Of a stretch of 64,000 nt of DNA, positions 25,270 to 34,078 are shown piece after piece. Every line of letters starts with the position of its first letter. Position 1 is the first letter of the stretch. The stretch lies in contig JBGMQN010000054.1 in the NCBI GenBank assembly GCA_048054495.1, forward strand, positions 5,614-69,613, in the 5' to 3' direction. The position numbers and the translations under genes were made by a program. The DNA is from JADFRG01 sp048054495 (GTDB lineage: Bacteria > Chloroflexota > Anaerolineae > Anaerolineales > E44-bin32). Below the pieces are notes generated by a model, which made no database searches, was not told where the DNA came from, and was given only the letters and a program-made list of their open reading frames with translations.

Positions 25270-26538
25270 ATGACCTCAGACCTCACCGCATTTGATCCCG
25301 ATCTGGCAGAGGCGGCCGCAATGGAGAGTGAGCGATTAGCCTCCAGCATAGATCTCGTCGCCTCATTAAATGTCCCCAGTCGGGCTGTCTTAGAATCGCA
25401 GAACAGCGTATTCACCTATCGCCGCTGTGAGGGATATCCAGGCCACCGCTATCATGGCGGCACCAAATATCTAGATATCGTCGAGAACCTGGCCCGTGAG
25501 CGCGCGAAGCAGCTCTTTGACGCAGAATATGCCAACGTTCAGCCACACTCAGGCGTTAATGCCAATATGGCGGTCTATTTCGCCGTTCTTCAGCCTGGCG
25601 ACCGTCTTTTGAGCATGAACCTGTCGCAAGGCGGGCATTTAAGCCATGGTCATTCTGCAACCGCCAGTGGAAGGTTTTACTCGTCCTCCACCTACGGTGT
25701 GGATCCCTCAACTGGGCTAATTGACTATGATCAGGTTCGAGAGCTCGCCCAGCAGATCCAGCCGCAGATGATCATCTGCGGCGCCAGCGCCTATCCGCGA
25801 GTTATCGATTTCGCCAAGTTTCAACAGATCGCCGAAGAGGTAGGAGCCTATCTTCTCGCTGATGTATCGCATTACGCTGGGCTAATCGCCGGAGGGGCTT
25901 ATCCGTCCCCTGTTCCTCACTGTGATTTCGTAACTTTCACCACGTACAAAACCTTAAGGGGCTGCCCGGGCGGGACCATACTAGCCCGGTCCAAATACGG
26001 TAAAGCGATCGATTCGGCCGTCTTTCCCGGCACCCAGGGAACGATGCACACCGAGCTGATCGCAGGCAAGGCGATGACATTCCGCCTGGCGATGACGGAG
26101 TCTTTTAGCAAATATGCCCACCAAACGGTCGCGAATGCGAAGACGCTGTCGTCAGCTCTTCAAGACCGCGGGTATCAAATCGTCACATCGGGCACCGATT
26201 GCCACATCGTGCTAGTTGACCTTCGGTCTCGGGACATTACAGGCAAGCAAGCTCAAGAGGCGCTTGAAAAAGCAGGGATTGTCACCAATAAAAACCTTGT
26301 CCCCTTCGATTCGCGATCACCAAACACGACCAGCGGGCTGAGGCTGGGCACTGCAGGAATGACGACCCGTGGCTTCCGCCAGGCGGAGATGGAGGAGACA
26401 GCCCGTCTCATCGGCGCCATTCTGGATAAACCCGAAGACAGCGCCACCTTACAAAGCGTCCGGGAGAAGGTGGCGGATTTTTGCGCGAAATTCCCGTTTG
26501 ACTGGGAAGGCAAATCGAGCGAGCAGTGTGAGGGATAA
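25270..26538 (+). CDS. Divergent serine hydroxymethyltransferase homologue
   Basis: 422 residues from the ATG at 25270. The overall SHMT fold is clear: CEGYPGHRYHGG (53-64), VQPHSGVNANMAVY, MNLSQGGHLSHG, LADVSHYAG (Asp198, His201), PLP Lys227 in TTYKTLRG, and the carboxylate-binding SGLRLGTAG. Catalytic-site positions differ from E. coli GlyA: Tyr55 to Arg52, Tyr65 to His62, the His before the PLP Lys to Tyr226, and SENY to SLNV near residue 32. The enzyme probably has altered substrate or folate use; aldol cleavage of another beta-hydroxy or alpha-substituted amino acid is possible. It precedes the corrinoid-protein gene by 50 bp. Confidence 0.85.
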   Translation: MTSDLTAFDPDLAEAAAMESERLASSIDLVASLNVPSRAVLESQNSVFTYRRCEGYPGHRYHGGTKYLDIVENLARERAKQLFDAEYANVQPHSGVNANMAVYFAVLQPGDRLLSMNLSQGGHLSHGHSATASGRFYSSSTYGVDPSTGLIDYDQVRELAQQIQPQMIICGASAYPRVIDFAKFQQIAEEVGAYLLADVSHYAGLIAGGAYPSPVPHCDFVTFTTYKTLRGCPGGTILARSKYGKAIDSAVFPGTQGTMHTELIAGKAMTFRLAMTESFSKYAHQTVANAKTLSSALQDRGYQIVTSGTDCHIVLVDLRSRDITGKQAQEALEKAGIVTNKNLVPFDSRSPNTTSGLRLGTAGMTTRGFRQAEMEETARLIGAILDKPEDSATLQSVREKVADFCAKFPFDWEGKSSEQCEG

Positions 26539-26588
26539 CTGTTTGAGAGCCACAAACCTAACTGAGCACCCAATTAAGGAGGTTATTG

Positions 26589-27221
26589 ATGAACCATATT
26601 CAAACGGCCTACGATGCAATTCTGAAAGGAGACACCGATGCCCTGCTGGCCAGCGTAGAGTCTGGCTTGAACGACGGTCTAGCTCCAGAGGAAATCCTTA
26701 ATCAGGGATTGATCGCAGCGATGACCGATGTCGGCGATCGCTTTGAACGTGGCGAGTTCTATGTCCCTGAGATGCTGGTTGCGGCCCGAACGATGCAGAG
26801 TGGGCTGAAACTCCTCAAGCCACATCTGATTGAAAGTGGCGTGGAGTCAACTGCCAGGGTGGTCATTGGCACGGTGCGCGGTGACCTTCACGAAATCGGC
26901 AAAAACTTGGTGGCAATGATGCTTGAGGGAGCGGGCTTCGAAGTCACCGATCTTGGCAATGATGTACCACCGGATGAATTTGCCAATGCTGCACGCGAGC
27001 ACGACGCTGATATCATCGGTATGTCGGCCTTGCTGACCACCACGATGCCGCATATGCAGGATGTAATTGAGGCCCTCGAAGATATCGGCCTACGCGATAA
27101 AGTTAAGGTCATCGTCGGTGGTGCACCCATCACCCAGGAATTCGCAGATCAAATCGGAGCCGACGGCTTCGGAGCTGATGCTAGCGCTGCAGTCCGACTC
27201 GTCAAAGCTTTGCTGAACTAA
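26589..27221 (+). CDS. Corrinoid (B12-binding) methyltransferase protein, MttC/MtbC type
   Basis: 210 residues with AAGGAGG 6 nt before the ATG. The N-terminal four-helix cap domain (residues 1-85, with GLIAAMTDVGDRFERGEFYVPEMLVAARTM) is followed by the Rossmann B12 domain with GDLHEIGKNLV (DxHxxG, lower-ligand His), SALLTTTM and VGGAPI. It carries the methyl group between the MttB-family enzyme encoded next and an acceptor methyltransferase. Acceptor candidates in the window are the UROD-type protein and the broken methyl-THF methyltransferase. Confidence 0.93.
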   Translation: MNHIQTAYDAILKGDTDALLASVESGLNDGLAPEEILNQGLIAAMTDVGDRFERGEFYVPEMLVAARTMQSGLKLLKPHLIESGVESTARVVIGTVRGDLHEIGKNLVAMMLEGAGFEVTDLGNDVPPDEFANAAREHDADIIGMSALLTTTMPHMQDVIEALEDIGLRDKVKVIVGGAPITQEFADQIGADGFGADASAAVRLVKALLN

Positions 27222-27423
27222 TCGAAGGAAAGGCAGAACGACCGTCCGTTACGCTATCAGTTCTTGTCGTGTACAGATTCCTTGTTCACTGACAAGCATT
27301 GAAATGGACATCGCCTGACTTCTGCCTTGTCATTGCGTGCCAAGCCCAGGTCCATTATCAACCCTTTACTCCGAGCGCAAACCGCCGGAGGTTGTGCCAC
27401 ACAATTTTGATTGGAGGTCAGTC

Positions 27424-28866
27424 ATGAGACATGAAGTTGCCCGACCGCGTTTCCAAATGCTTAGCGAGGAACAATGTGAGTTTATTCATAGAGCCTCTCT
27501 TGAAATCCTTCGCCGCACCGGTGTGCGAGTCTTCCACGATGAAGCGCTCCAATTGCTGAGGGAGGCAGATACCATCATTGCGGACGAAAACCTTGTCTAC
27601 TTCACCCCGGGGTTAGTCGAGTGGGCCTTGAAACAAGTGCCGGAGCGAATAGCTCTATGTCGCAGGGGTGGCGACGAGGTCATCGTGGATCTTGAAGGAC
27701 GGAAAGTCAGTTTTGGCACTGGATCTGATTGCTTCAACTATCAAGATCCGCGCACAGGCGAACGTCACCGCCCAGCGGTTGCCGACATAAAGGACGCTAT
27801 CCATCTGGTGGATGCTCTGCCGGAAATGACTTTCACGATGTCCATGATGCTCCCCGTCGATCTGGGGAAGAGCAACGCTTATCGGCATCAAGCGGCGCTG
27901 ATGCTGCAACACACCGATAAGCCGATGGTATTTGTATGCGACGACCGTGCTGACTGTGAAGCCATTGTGGCGATGGCATGCGCCACGACAGAGAGCATGG
28001 ATTCCTTGCGCAGGAGCCCCAACCTGCTGCTCTATACAGAGCCATCATCCCCGCTCCGGCACTCAGAAACCATGCTCGGCAAATTACTCTACATGGCTGA
28101 GAGCGGTCTGCCAATTGTTAACTCCCCAGCCCCGGTTCAAGGAGGCACCGCGCCGGTCACACTTGCCGGAGCGCTCGCTCAAGCAAACGCCGAAATTCTC
28201 TCGGCCCTTGTTATTCATCAACTCAAGCACCCTGGTGCACCCATCGTATACGGATGTGGTATGCACCACTTGGATATGAAGACGATGGGGAGCGTATTTG
28301 GCGGACCAGAATTTCAGCTTGCCCGTGTCGCTGTGGCGGAAATGGGGCGATTCTATGGGATGCCGACCTGGGGATATGCTGGGGATTCAGATAGCTGTGC
28401 GCCGGATGAGCAGGCAGCTGCAGAGGCAACCTTCAGCATCTTCGTAGCCCTGTTGGCAGGCAATAACTTGACCCATGATGTCGGTTATTTGGAGCAGGGG
28501 ATGACCTTTTCTCCAGAGATGATGGTCATGAGCACCGAGATCATTCGCGAATTGCGCCAGTTCATGGATGGGATATCTTTTGACAATGACTCAATGGCGA
28601 TGGATGTCATCCATCAAGTTGGCCCTGGCCAAGATCACCTGACAACCGATCATACCCTGAAGTTTTTCCGCAACCTGTGGGAACCGATGTTGTTCACACG
28701 CCTGCGTCACGACCAATGGAAAGAACGGGGCGGCAAGAGGATGATCGAGCGAGTACGCGAGCAGACTGTAGCTATTTTGGATTCGTATCAGCCCAATCCA
28801 TTACCTGATCATGCTCAGGAGGAGATTGCCTACATTCTGAAAGAAAGCGAAAAGGTCGGAAGCTAG
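27424..28866 (+). CDS. MttB-family (trimethylamine/betaine-type) corrinoid methyltransferase, non-pyrrolysine
   Basis: 480 residues from the ATG at 27424 with TTGGAGG upstream. The TIM-barrel MttB family is recognisable from RPRFQMLSEEQCEFIHRASLEILRRTGVRV at the start, VYFTPGLVEWAL, FGTGSDCFN, PAVADIKDAIHLVDALPEM, AEATFSIFVALLAGNNLTHDVGYLE, and MDVIHQVGPGQDHLTTDHTL. No in-frame TAG occurs, so it belongs with the non-Pyl members, several of which demethylate quaternary amines such as glycine betaine, proline betaine or carnitine. The substrate here is unknown; hut genes nearby make a methylated histidine derivative an attractive guess. Confidence 0.9.
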   Translation: MRHEVARPRFQMLSEEQCEFIHRASLEILRRTGVRVFHDEALQLLREADTIIADENLVYFTPGLVEWALKQVPERIALCRRGGDEVIVDLEGRKVSFGTGSDCFNYQDPRTGERHRPAVADIKDAIHLVDALPEMTFTMSMMLPVDLGKSNAYRHQAALMLQHTDKPMVFVCDDRADCEAIVAMACATTESMDSLRRSPNLLLYTEPSSPLRHSETMLGKLLYMAESGLPIVNSPAPVQGGTAPVTLAGALAQANAEILSALVIHQLKHPGAPIVYGCGMHHLDMKTMGSVFGGPEFQLARVAVAEMGRFYGMPTWGYAGDSDSCAPDEQAAAEATFSIFVALLAGNNLTHDVGYLEQGMTFSPEMMVMSTEIIRELRQFMDGISFDNDSMAMDVIHQVGPGQDHLTTDHTLKFFRNLWEPMLFTRLRHDQWKERGGKRMIERVREQTVAILDSYQPNPLPDHAQEEIAYILKESEKVGS

Positions 28867-29221
28867 AAACTGATCCGCACAAGGGGAAGCGGGAATCTCT
28901 TGTCTGCGGTACTCACCAGGTGAGAGATTTATCGTTGCAGATCTCCCACACGTTGGGTGGTGGAGCTCCGGGGCATCTTGGTCTCTGCCCCGGCTGAGCT
29001 GCTAAAACGCGAAGATCAGGGTTGGGCTAGCATCCGCTGATCCGCTTGTGCACCTCATGAACAACAATGTATTCCAGGCATTGAGGCGGCTTCCTGGCTA
29101 ATTCCAGGTCGAGCCAGATGCGACGAGCCTGGATGATCAGCCCCCAATTTCATGCGGGTTTATAGAAACTGTGCAACTATTTGCAGGCCATGGATACTAT
29201 GGAGGACCGTATAGAATCACC
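28867..29221. other. Right end of the putative island, no gene
   Basis: After the MttB stop, no supported open frame occurs. It contains a strong hairpin at 28968-28993 and runs into the tRNA-Val fragment at 29222. Confidence 0.5.
28968..28993 (+). terminator. Strong hairpin downstream of the MttB gene, possible terminator
   Basis: Perfect 8-bp stem CCGGGGCA / TGCCCCGG with a 10-nt loop, about 100 bp after the stop codon. No T-run follows, so it is not a classical intrinsic terminator. Confidence 0.4.
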
Positions 29222-29262
29222 TACACAGGAGAGGTCGCAGGTTCGAGTCCTGTTCCGCCCAC
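29222..29262 (+). repeat. 41-bp 3' fragment of tRNA-Val (candidate attachment-site remnant)
   Basis: Matches 5930-5970 (anticodon loop to one base past the tRNA 3' end) at 40 of 41 positions. The sequence upstream has no D arm or acceptor 5' strand, so it is not a working tRNA. A tRNA 3'-end direct repeat is the usual footprint of tRNA-targeting integration. Confidence 0.8.
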
Positions 29263-29300
29263 ATTCGGCGTCCGGAAGGGCGCCGGGTCGTTTTTCAGCC

Positions 29301-30851
29301 ATGGTGCGCCACTTGTACGTGCTTGCGTTCGTGTTCCTGGCCGCCTGCCGAGCGCAGGAGCAGGAGAGCACGCCGACTCCCACGGCCACACCCGAGCCCA
29401 CCGTCACACCCCGATTCACGCCGACACCGCTTCCCACGCTCGCAGCCACACCTGCAACATCGCCGCGCGACCTGCAGGTGGAAGCCATGCTGCCCGATTT
29501 TGCGGACGATGCGCGCTTGTTCCCTGAGGCCACGCGCTATTGGATAGACGTACGAGTGGAGTTCGATGCCGGGCAAGCGCGCGGCACGATCGATGGCCTG
29601 TCGCGTATTAAATTCACGAATCCCCATGATGAGCCGCTATCCGATATTGTCCTCATGCTTTGGCCCAACGACCCACAGTATCGAGCAGAGGTCCGCGCCG
29701 GGCCCGCCCTGATCGATGGCAAGCTTGTGCTTGCAGGCGTGGAATTGGGGGGATTGGCGCAGCGTTACGAATTACCGGAACCTCTCGGACCCGGAGAGAC
29801 GCTGGATCTGACCATACCCTTCCGCATCACAACCTCCGGGCCGATAGGGCGCGGAAATATGAGCCGATTTGGGATTACGGAAGGGGTGCTTTTTGCCCCC
29901 ACGTTTTACCCGTTGGTTCCGCGTCTAATAGAGGGCGAATGGGATGCTCGCACAGCTCCTATCGGAGGAGATACGACCGTCTCTGATGTATCGCTCTACC
30001 AGGTCCGAATCGCGGCGCCCTCTGATCAGACGCTCGTGGCCACCGGAGTGGAGGTCGATCGTGAGCCGCTCGAGGATGGCACGCTGGCTCTCACCTACGT
30101 AAGCGGCCCTACCCGCGATTTCGCCTTTGCACTGGGTCCCTTCATCACCCAGGCAGTGGAAGTCGGTGGAGTGACAGTGGCGGGCTGGGCACTGGCTGAG
30201 CATGAAGAGGATCTGGGGGTCATGGTCGAGGCGGCCGCCACGCAGCTCGAGTTACTGGTCGACTTGATCGGTCCCTATCCATATACGGAGCTCGACCTGG
30301 TAGATGTGCCGGGGGCGTTCGGCGGGATCGAATATCCGGGGCTGGTGACGGTCGGGACCCTGGGCGGCCCCAGTGTGATCGATCCCACCGTGCATGAAGT
30401 CGGACATCAGTGGTTTTATGGGTTGATTGGTGGAGATCAACTCGAGGAACCCTGGCTCGATGAGGCTGCCGCCACCTATACCGAGATTCTGTATCATGAG
30501 CAAGTCAGCCGACGAGGCTTCGCGACCGGTATGCTGACCTTCTTCCGCGATCAGCTGCGCAGCCATCCAAATCCTGAGCTGCCAATTGGCCTTGCGGTCG
30601 ACGACTACGACTCGACGGTCGACTATGCACTCTTTGTCTACCGCAAAGGCGCGCTGTTCTTCGACGCATTGCGCGCGGAGCTCGGCGACGATCTATTCTT
30701 CGAATTTCTCCAAACGTACCTGGAGCGGAACCGCTACAGGATCGCCAGTGCGGAAGACTTCCAGGCAACCGCAGAAGATACTTGTGACTGCGACTTGGAC
30801 TCCCTTTTCGACCTCTGGGTCTTCGAGGGCGGGGGGACGCCCGGCCTTTAG
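29301..30851 (+). CDS. M1-type (gluzincin) metallopeptidase lipoprotein
   Basis: 516 residues from the ATG at 29301. The signal MVRHLYVLAFVFLAAC ends in lipobox LAAC and is followed by a T/P-rich linker (about 21-50). The catalytic domain has the M1 arrangement: HEVGHQWFYG (HExxH, near residue 365) and, 19 residues on, WLDEAAATY with the third zinc ligand Glu. The N-terminal beta-rich segment resembles the M1 saddle domain. The GxMEN exopeptidase motif is replaced by GAFGGIEYPG. It probably acts outside the cell as an aminopeptidase-like enzyme. It begins 38 bp after the tRNA fragment and lies just outside the putative island, upstream of the SHMT-GcvT gene. Confidence 0.85.
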   Translation: MVRHLYVLAFVFLAACRAQEQESTPTPTATPEPTVTPRFTPTPLPTLAATPATSPRDLQVEAMLPDFADDARLFPEATRYWIDVRVEFDAGQARGTIDGLSRIKFTNPHDEPLSDIVLMLWPNDPQYRAEVRAGPALIDGKLVLAGVELGGLAQRYELPEPLGPGETLDLTIPFRITTSGPIGRGNMSRFGITEGVLFAPTFYPLVPRLIEGEWDARTAPIGGDTTVSDVSLYQVRIAAPSDQTLVATGVEVDREPLEDGTLALTYVSGPTRDFAFALGPFITQAVEVGGVTVAGWALAEHEEDLGVMVEAAATQLELLVDLIGPYPYTELDLVDVPGAFGGIEYPGLVTVGTLGGPSVIDPTVHEVGHQWFYGLIGGDQLEEPWLDEAAATYTEILYHEQVSRRGFATGMLTFFRDQLRSHPNPELPIGLAVDDYDSTVDYALFVYRKGALFFDALRAELGDDLFFEFLQTYLERNRYRIASAEDFQATAEDTCDCDLDSLFDLWVFEGGGTPGL

Positions 30852-30903
30852 CACGATCACCAGCATCGCGGGTTACAATCGCTTCATCGAAATTGAGGCG
30901 TGA

Positions 30904-33900
30904 ATGAACGACTTCCTCTTCCGCGGGAGCCTGGACGACCTCGATCCAGAAGTTCATGAACTTACGCAAATCGAAGCCGAGCGTCAATACCGGCGATTGA
31001 TCCTCATCCCCTCTGAGAGTACTGCCCCCATAGCCGTGCGGGAGGCTCTGGCGAGCGCGTTCAACAACATCTATGCCGAAGGGTACCCGCACCCGAGCAC
31101 GCTTAACATGCCGGAGGATGAGATCCTTGACTATGGTGCTCGGCTCGCCCACTACCGACGCTATTCGGATCCCCGGTATTACAAGGGAGTGGAATACGCC
31201 GACACGGTGGAAGCGCTCGCGCGACGCCGTTGTGCGGAGCTCTTCGCGGCCAATGAGCTAAAGCCGGCCGACCTGTATGTCAACGTCCAGCCGCTCTCAG
31301 GTGCCCCGGCCAACAGCGCCGTTTACCACGCTCTGATTGAGCCTGGAGATACGCTCATGGGCATGGATCTCATGCAGGGGGGCCATCTTACGCATGGTTC
31401 GATCGCCAATCGATCCGGCAAGCTCTATCGCCCCATAAGTTACGGCGTAGACCCGGAGACGGAGCGAGTCGATTACGACGCGGTGGCGGCTCTGGCCCGA
31501 GAGCATGCGCCGAAGATCATCATCGCGGGCTACTCCTCCTACTCGTGGGCTCCCGAGTGGCACAAATTCAAGGAAATCGCAGACGCCGTGGGTGCTTACC
31601 TGCTGGCCGATATTGCTCATATTGCCGGCCCTATCGCGGCAGGCGTTCTGCCCTCACCGGTGGGTATCGCGGACGTTGTAACCTTCACCACGCACAAGTC
31701 ACTCTGCGGACCGCGAGGAGGCGTGATCCTCACACACTCGAAGCAACTCTCGAGACGACTGGATCGAGCCGTGTTCCCGGGAGAGCAGGGCGGGCCGCAC
31801 ATGAACACCATCGCCGCTCAGGCGGTAGGCTTCAGGCTGGCGGCATCTGATCAGTTTCGACAGTTGCAGGAGGCGGTTCTCGCCAATTGCCTTGCGCTCA
31901 ACCGTTCGCTCGAGCGGGCGGGCCTAAGAATCCCCTTTGGCGGCACCAATACGCATCTCACCAACGTAGACTGCTCCCCCATCACCGGACCGGATGGGAC
32001 CACCCTTTCCGGCGACATGGCGGCCCGCATATTGGATCTGGCAGGCATCGTTGTCAATCGCAACACGATTCCTGGCGACAAAGGCGCCGCGCGGCCCTCT
32101 GGCATCCGACTGGGCACAGTCTGGCTGACGCAGCGGGGCTTTGGAGAAGACGAAAGCGAGCGTCTGGGCAAGCTCATCGCACGGGTTCTGAATGCTTGTC
32201 GACCTTATCAAATGGCCGGTCGGCGGCGTCCGCAACAGCGGGCGAAGGTCGACTTTGAGGTGCTAACGCAAGTGCAGGCCGAAGTCAGAGATCTGGCCGC
32301 GGGGCTGGGCATCGATTTCGAGCCGGCGAGCCATGGCTATCCACACTTTTACTACTCTGATGATCCTGCCCCGCCGGAACCCTTCAGTACGATCACTCTG
32401 GAGGGTTCGGCCGCTGATGAGCTCATCCGCTATCTCACCGACATGCGGCCCTCAGAACTCGCCATGGGGAAATCCATTCGCGCCCACCTGAAGGGTGCAG
32501 ACGGCATTTTAGAGGTTGTGGTGAGTCGTGGTGCGGGTAGCTGGCGGCTGAGCCTGGATTCGGCACAGGCTCCGCAGGCGGTGGCCTGGCTTCGGGCCCT
32601 CTCGGACGGGTATGTGGAGTTCGATACGGAGGATCTTCACCGAAAGCCACCTGGACCTATCGTGGTGCGCCTGGAGCCCGGCGGCTCAAGCCTCCCTGGA
32701 GCCCAGGCCGAGGCAGACGGGAGTGACAAACCCTGGTTCCTCGGAGCTGAAGATACTGAGGCCGCCCCGCTACCTGTTTTTGAGTTCGATCCGATGGAGG
32801 GTGAGCCGCTCAGGCGAACGGCACTCTTTGAGATCCATCGATCCCAAGGAGGGAAACTGATTCCCTTCGCAGGTTGGGAATTGCCTGTTTGGTACGGTTC
32901 CGTCCTGGAGGAGCACACCGCCACTCGCACAACAGCGGGGCTGTTTGATGTGAGTCACATGGGCGTCTATCAGATCGAGGGCGAGCAGGCAGTTGCCTTT
33001 CTGGATAGCGTGGTGGCCAACGATGTAGCCTCACTGGGCATTGGCCAATCGCTTTACACTCAGTTTCTCGATGCGGAGGGGAACGTGCTCGACGACGCCA
33101 TGGTGTACCGCCGGAGAGAAGCGGCCTACCTGGTGGTCGTCAACGCCGCAAACGACGATAAGCTTTTGGCCTGGCTGCACGGCGTGCTTAACGGCGATTT
33201 CCGGATCGATCCCGATCGGCCCTGGGCGGAGGTCTACGGTCGCGGTTGTCTCCTTAGGAATTTGCGCGATCCGGCGGAAGGCGACACGATGCGGGTGGAT
33301 CTGGCCCTGCAGGGCCCCTCGAGCCGAGCCATCTTGATCGCGCTGGGATGTTCACTTGAAGACCAAGCCAAGCTCGAGGCGCTTCCCTGGGCGGGGCTCA
33401 TGGAGGGCGAATTTGGAGGCTTCGATCTGGTCGTCAGTCGCACCGGGTACACGGGGGAACGGGTGGCCTATGAGCTCTTTGTGCATCCAGAGAAAAGCAT
33501 CGAACTCTGGAAGCGACTGACCGAGGTAGGCGAGCCGATGGGTCTCAAGCCCGCCGGATTGGGCGCGCGCGATTCGCTGCGTACGGAGGCCGGTCTGCCA
33601 TTATATGGTCAGGAGCTGGCCGGTGAGATGAATCTCGGAGTGGGGGACGCGGGATTCGCGGCATATGTCAAGACTTATAAGCCGTGGTTCATCGGAAGAT
33701 CCGCCTTCCTACGGCAAGAGAAAGTGCGGACCCAGGAGGTTGTGCGCTTCCGCTTTGAAGAACAACGGGTCCGGATGGCGCATTACGGTGACCTGGTCGC
33801 AAACGGAAACGGCGAGCCAATTGGCGTTGTGACTTCCTGTGCCATCGATAGTGATCGAACCCTCACCGGACAAGCTCACATCTCCCTGGACCATACGAAG

Positions 33901-34005
33901 GTGAGGACCCCCATTTACATTTTTCAGGGTACTGCCTCCGATCACTCCAAGGCGAAGGGTTCCGGCACTCCCGCCGAGGTCTTGCGCAGATTTCCTCGTT
34001 TCTAG
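30904..34005 (+). CDS. SHMT-GcvT fusion: serine hydroxymethyltransferase and aminomethyltransferase in one polypeptide
   Basis: 1033 residues. Residues of about 1-460 form an SHMT domain with intact Tyr-Ala-Glu (YAEGYP, 57-62), PLP Lys265 in TTHKSLCGPRGG, and SGIRLGT; about 27 residues are inserted between YAEGYP and RYYKG. Residues of about 460-635 form a linker region I do not recognise. Residues of about 636-1033 form GcvT: LIPFAGWELPVWYG, FDVSHMGVYQIEG, GNVLDDAMVYR, RTGYTGERVAYELF, and ARDSLRTEAGLPLYG. SHMT interconverts serine and glycine with THF; GcvT makes 5,10-methylene-THF from the aminomethyl-lipoyl carrier. Fusion would place two methylene-THF sources on one chain. No gcvH or gcvP is in the window. 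Confidence 0.92.
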   Translation: MNDFLFRGSLDDLDPEVHELTQIEAERQYRRLILIPSESTAPIAVREALASAFNNIYAEGYPHPSTLNMPEDEILDYGARLAHYRRYSDPRYYKGVEYADTVEALARRRCAELFAANELKPADLYVNVQPLSGAPANSAVYHALIEPGDTLMGMDLMQGGHLTHGSIANRSGKLYRPISYGVDPETERVDYDAVAALAREHAPKIIIAGYSSYSWAPEWHKFKEIADAVGAYLLADIAHIAGPIAAGVLPSPVGIADVVTFTTHKSLCGPRGGVILTHSKQLSRRLDRAVFPGEQGGPHMNTIAAQAVGFRLAASDQFRQLQEAVLANCLALNRSLERAGLRIPFGGTNTHLTNVDCSPITGPDGTTLSGDMAARILDLAGIVVNRNTIPGDKGAARPSGIRLGTVWLTQRGFGEDESERLGKLIARVLNACRPYQMAGRRRPQQRAKVDFEVLTQVQAEVRDLAAGLGIDFEPASHGYPHFYYSDDPAPPEPFSTITLEGSAADELIRYLTDMRPSELAMGKSIRAHLKGADGILEVVVSRGAGSWRLSLDSAQAPQAVAWLRALSDGYVEFDTEDLHRKPPGPIVVRLEPGGSSLPGAQAEADGSDKPWFLGAEDTEAAPLPVFEFDPMEGEPLRRTALFEIHRSQGGKLIPFAGWELPVWYGSVLEEHTATRTTAGLFDVSHMGVYQIEGEQAVAFLDSVVANDVASLGIGQSLYTQFLDAEGNVLDDAMVYRRREAAYLVVVNAANDDKLLAWLHGVLNGDFRIDPDRPWAEVYGRGCLLRNLRDPAEGDTMRVDLALQGPSSRAILIALGCSLEDQAKLEALPWAGLMEGEFGGFDLVVSRTGYTGERVAYELFVHPEKSIELWKRLTEVGEPMGLKPAGLGARDSLRTEAGLPLYGQELAGEMNLGVGDAGFAAYVKTYKPWFIGRSAFLRQEKVRTQEVVRFRFEEQRVRMAHYGDLVANGNGEPIGVVTSCAIDSDRTLTGQAHISLDHTKVRTPIYIFQGTASDHSKAKGSGTPAEVLRRFPRF

Positions 34006-34021
34006 CTTGCGCCAAGAAAGG

Positions 34022-34050
34022 ACAAGCCCGGTCTCTGAGACCGGGCTTGT
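34022..34050. terminator. Bidirectional terminator between the SHMT-GcvT gene and the pilin gene
   Basis: Perfect 12-bp stem ACAAGCCCGGTC / GACCGGGCTTGT with loop TCTGA and a T-rich 3' side. Genes on both sides converge on it. Confidence 0.88.
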
Positions 34051-34078
34051 TTGTTGGTTGTGCTAGTACTGACTTGGC

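Noticed and set aside
27424..28866. Pyrrolysine-containing MttB
   Set aside because: The frame is continuous and has no in-frame TAG; it is a non-Pyl family member.
5970..29221. Integrase, transposase or phage genes within the putative island
   Set aside because: None could be recognised on either strand; the island call therefore rests on the tRNA repeat alone.
29201..29262. A second tRNA gene at the right end of the island
   Set aside because: Only the anticodon loop to 3' end is present; no D arm or 5' acceptor strand can be found upstream.
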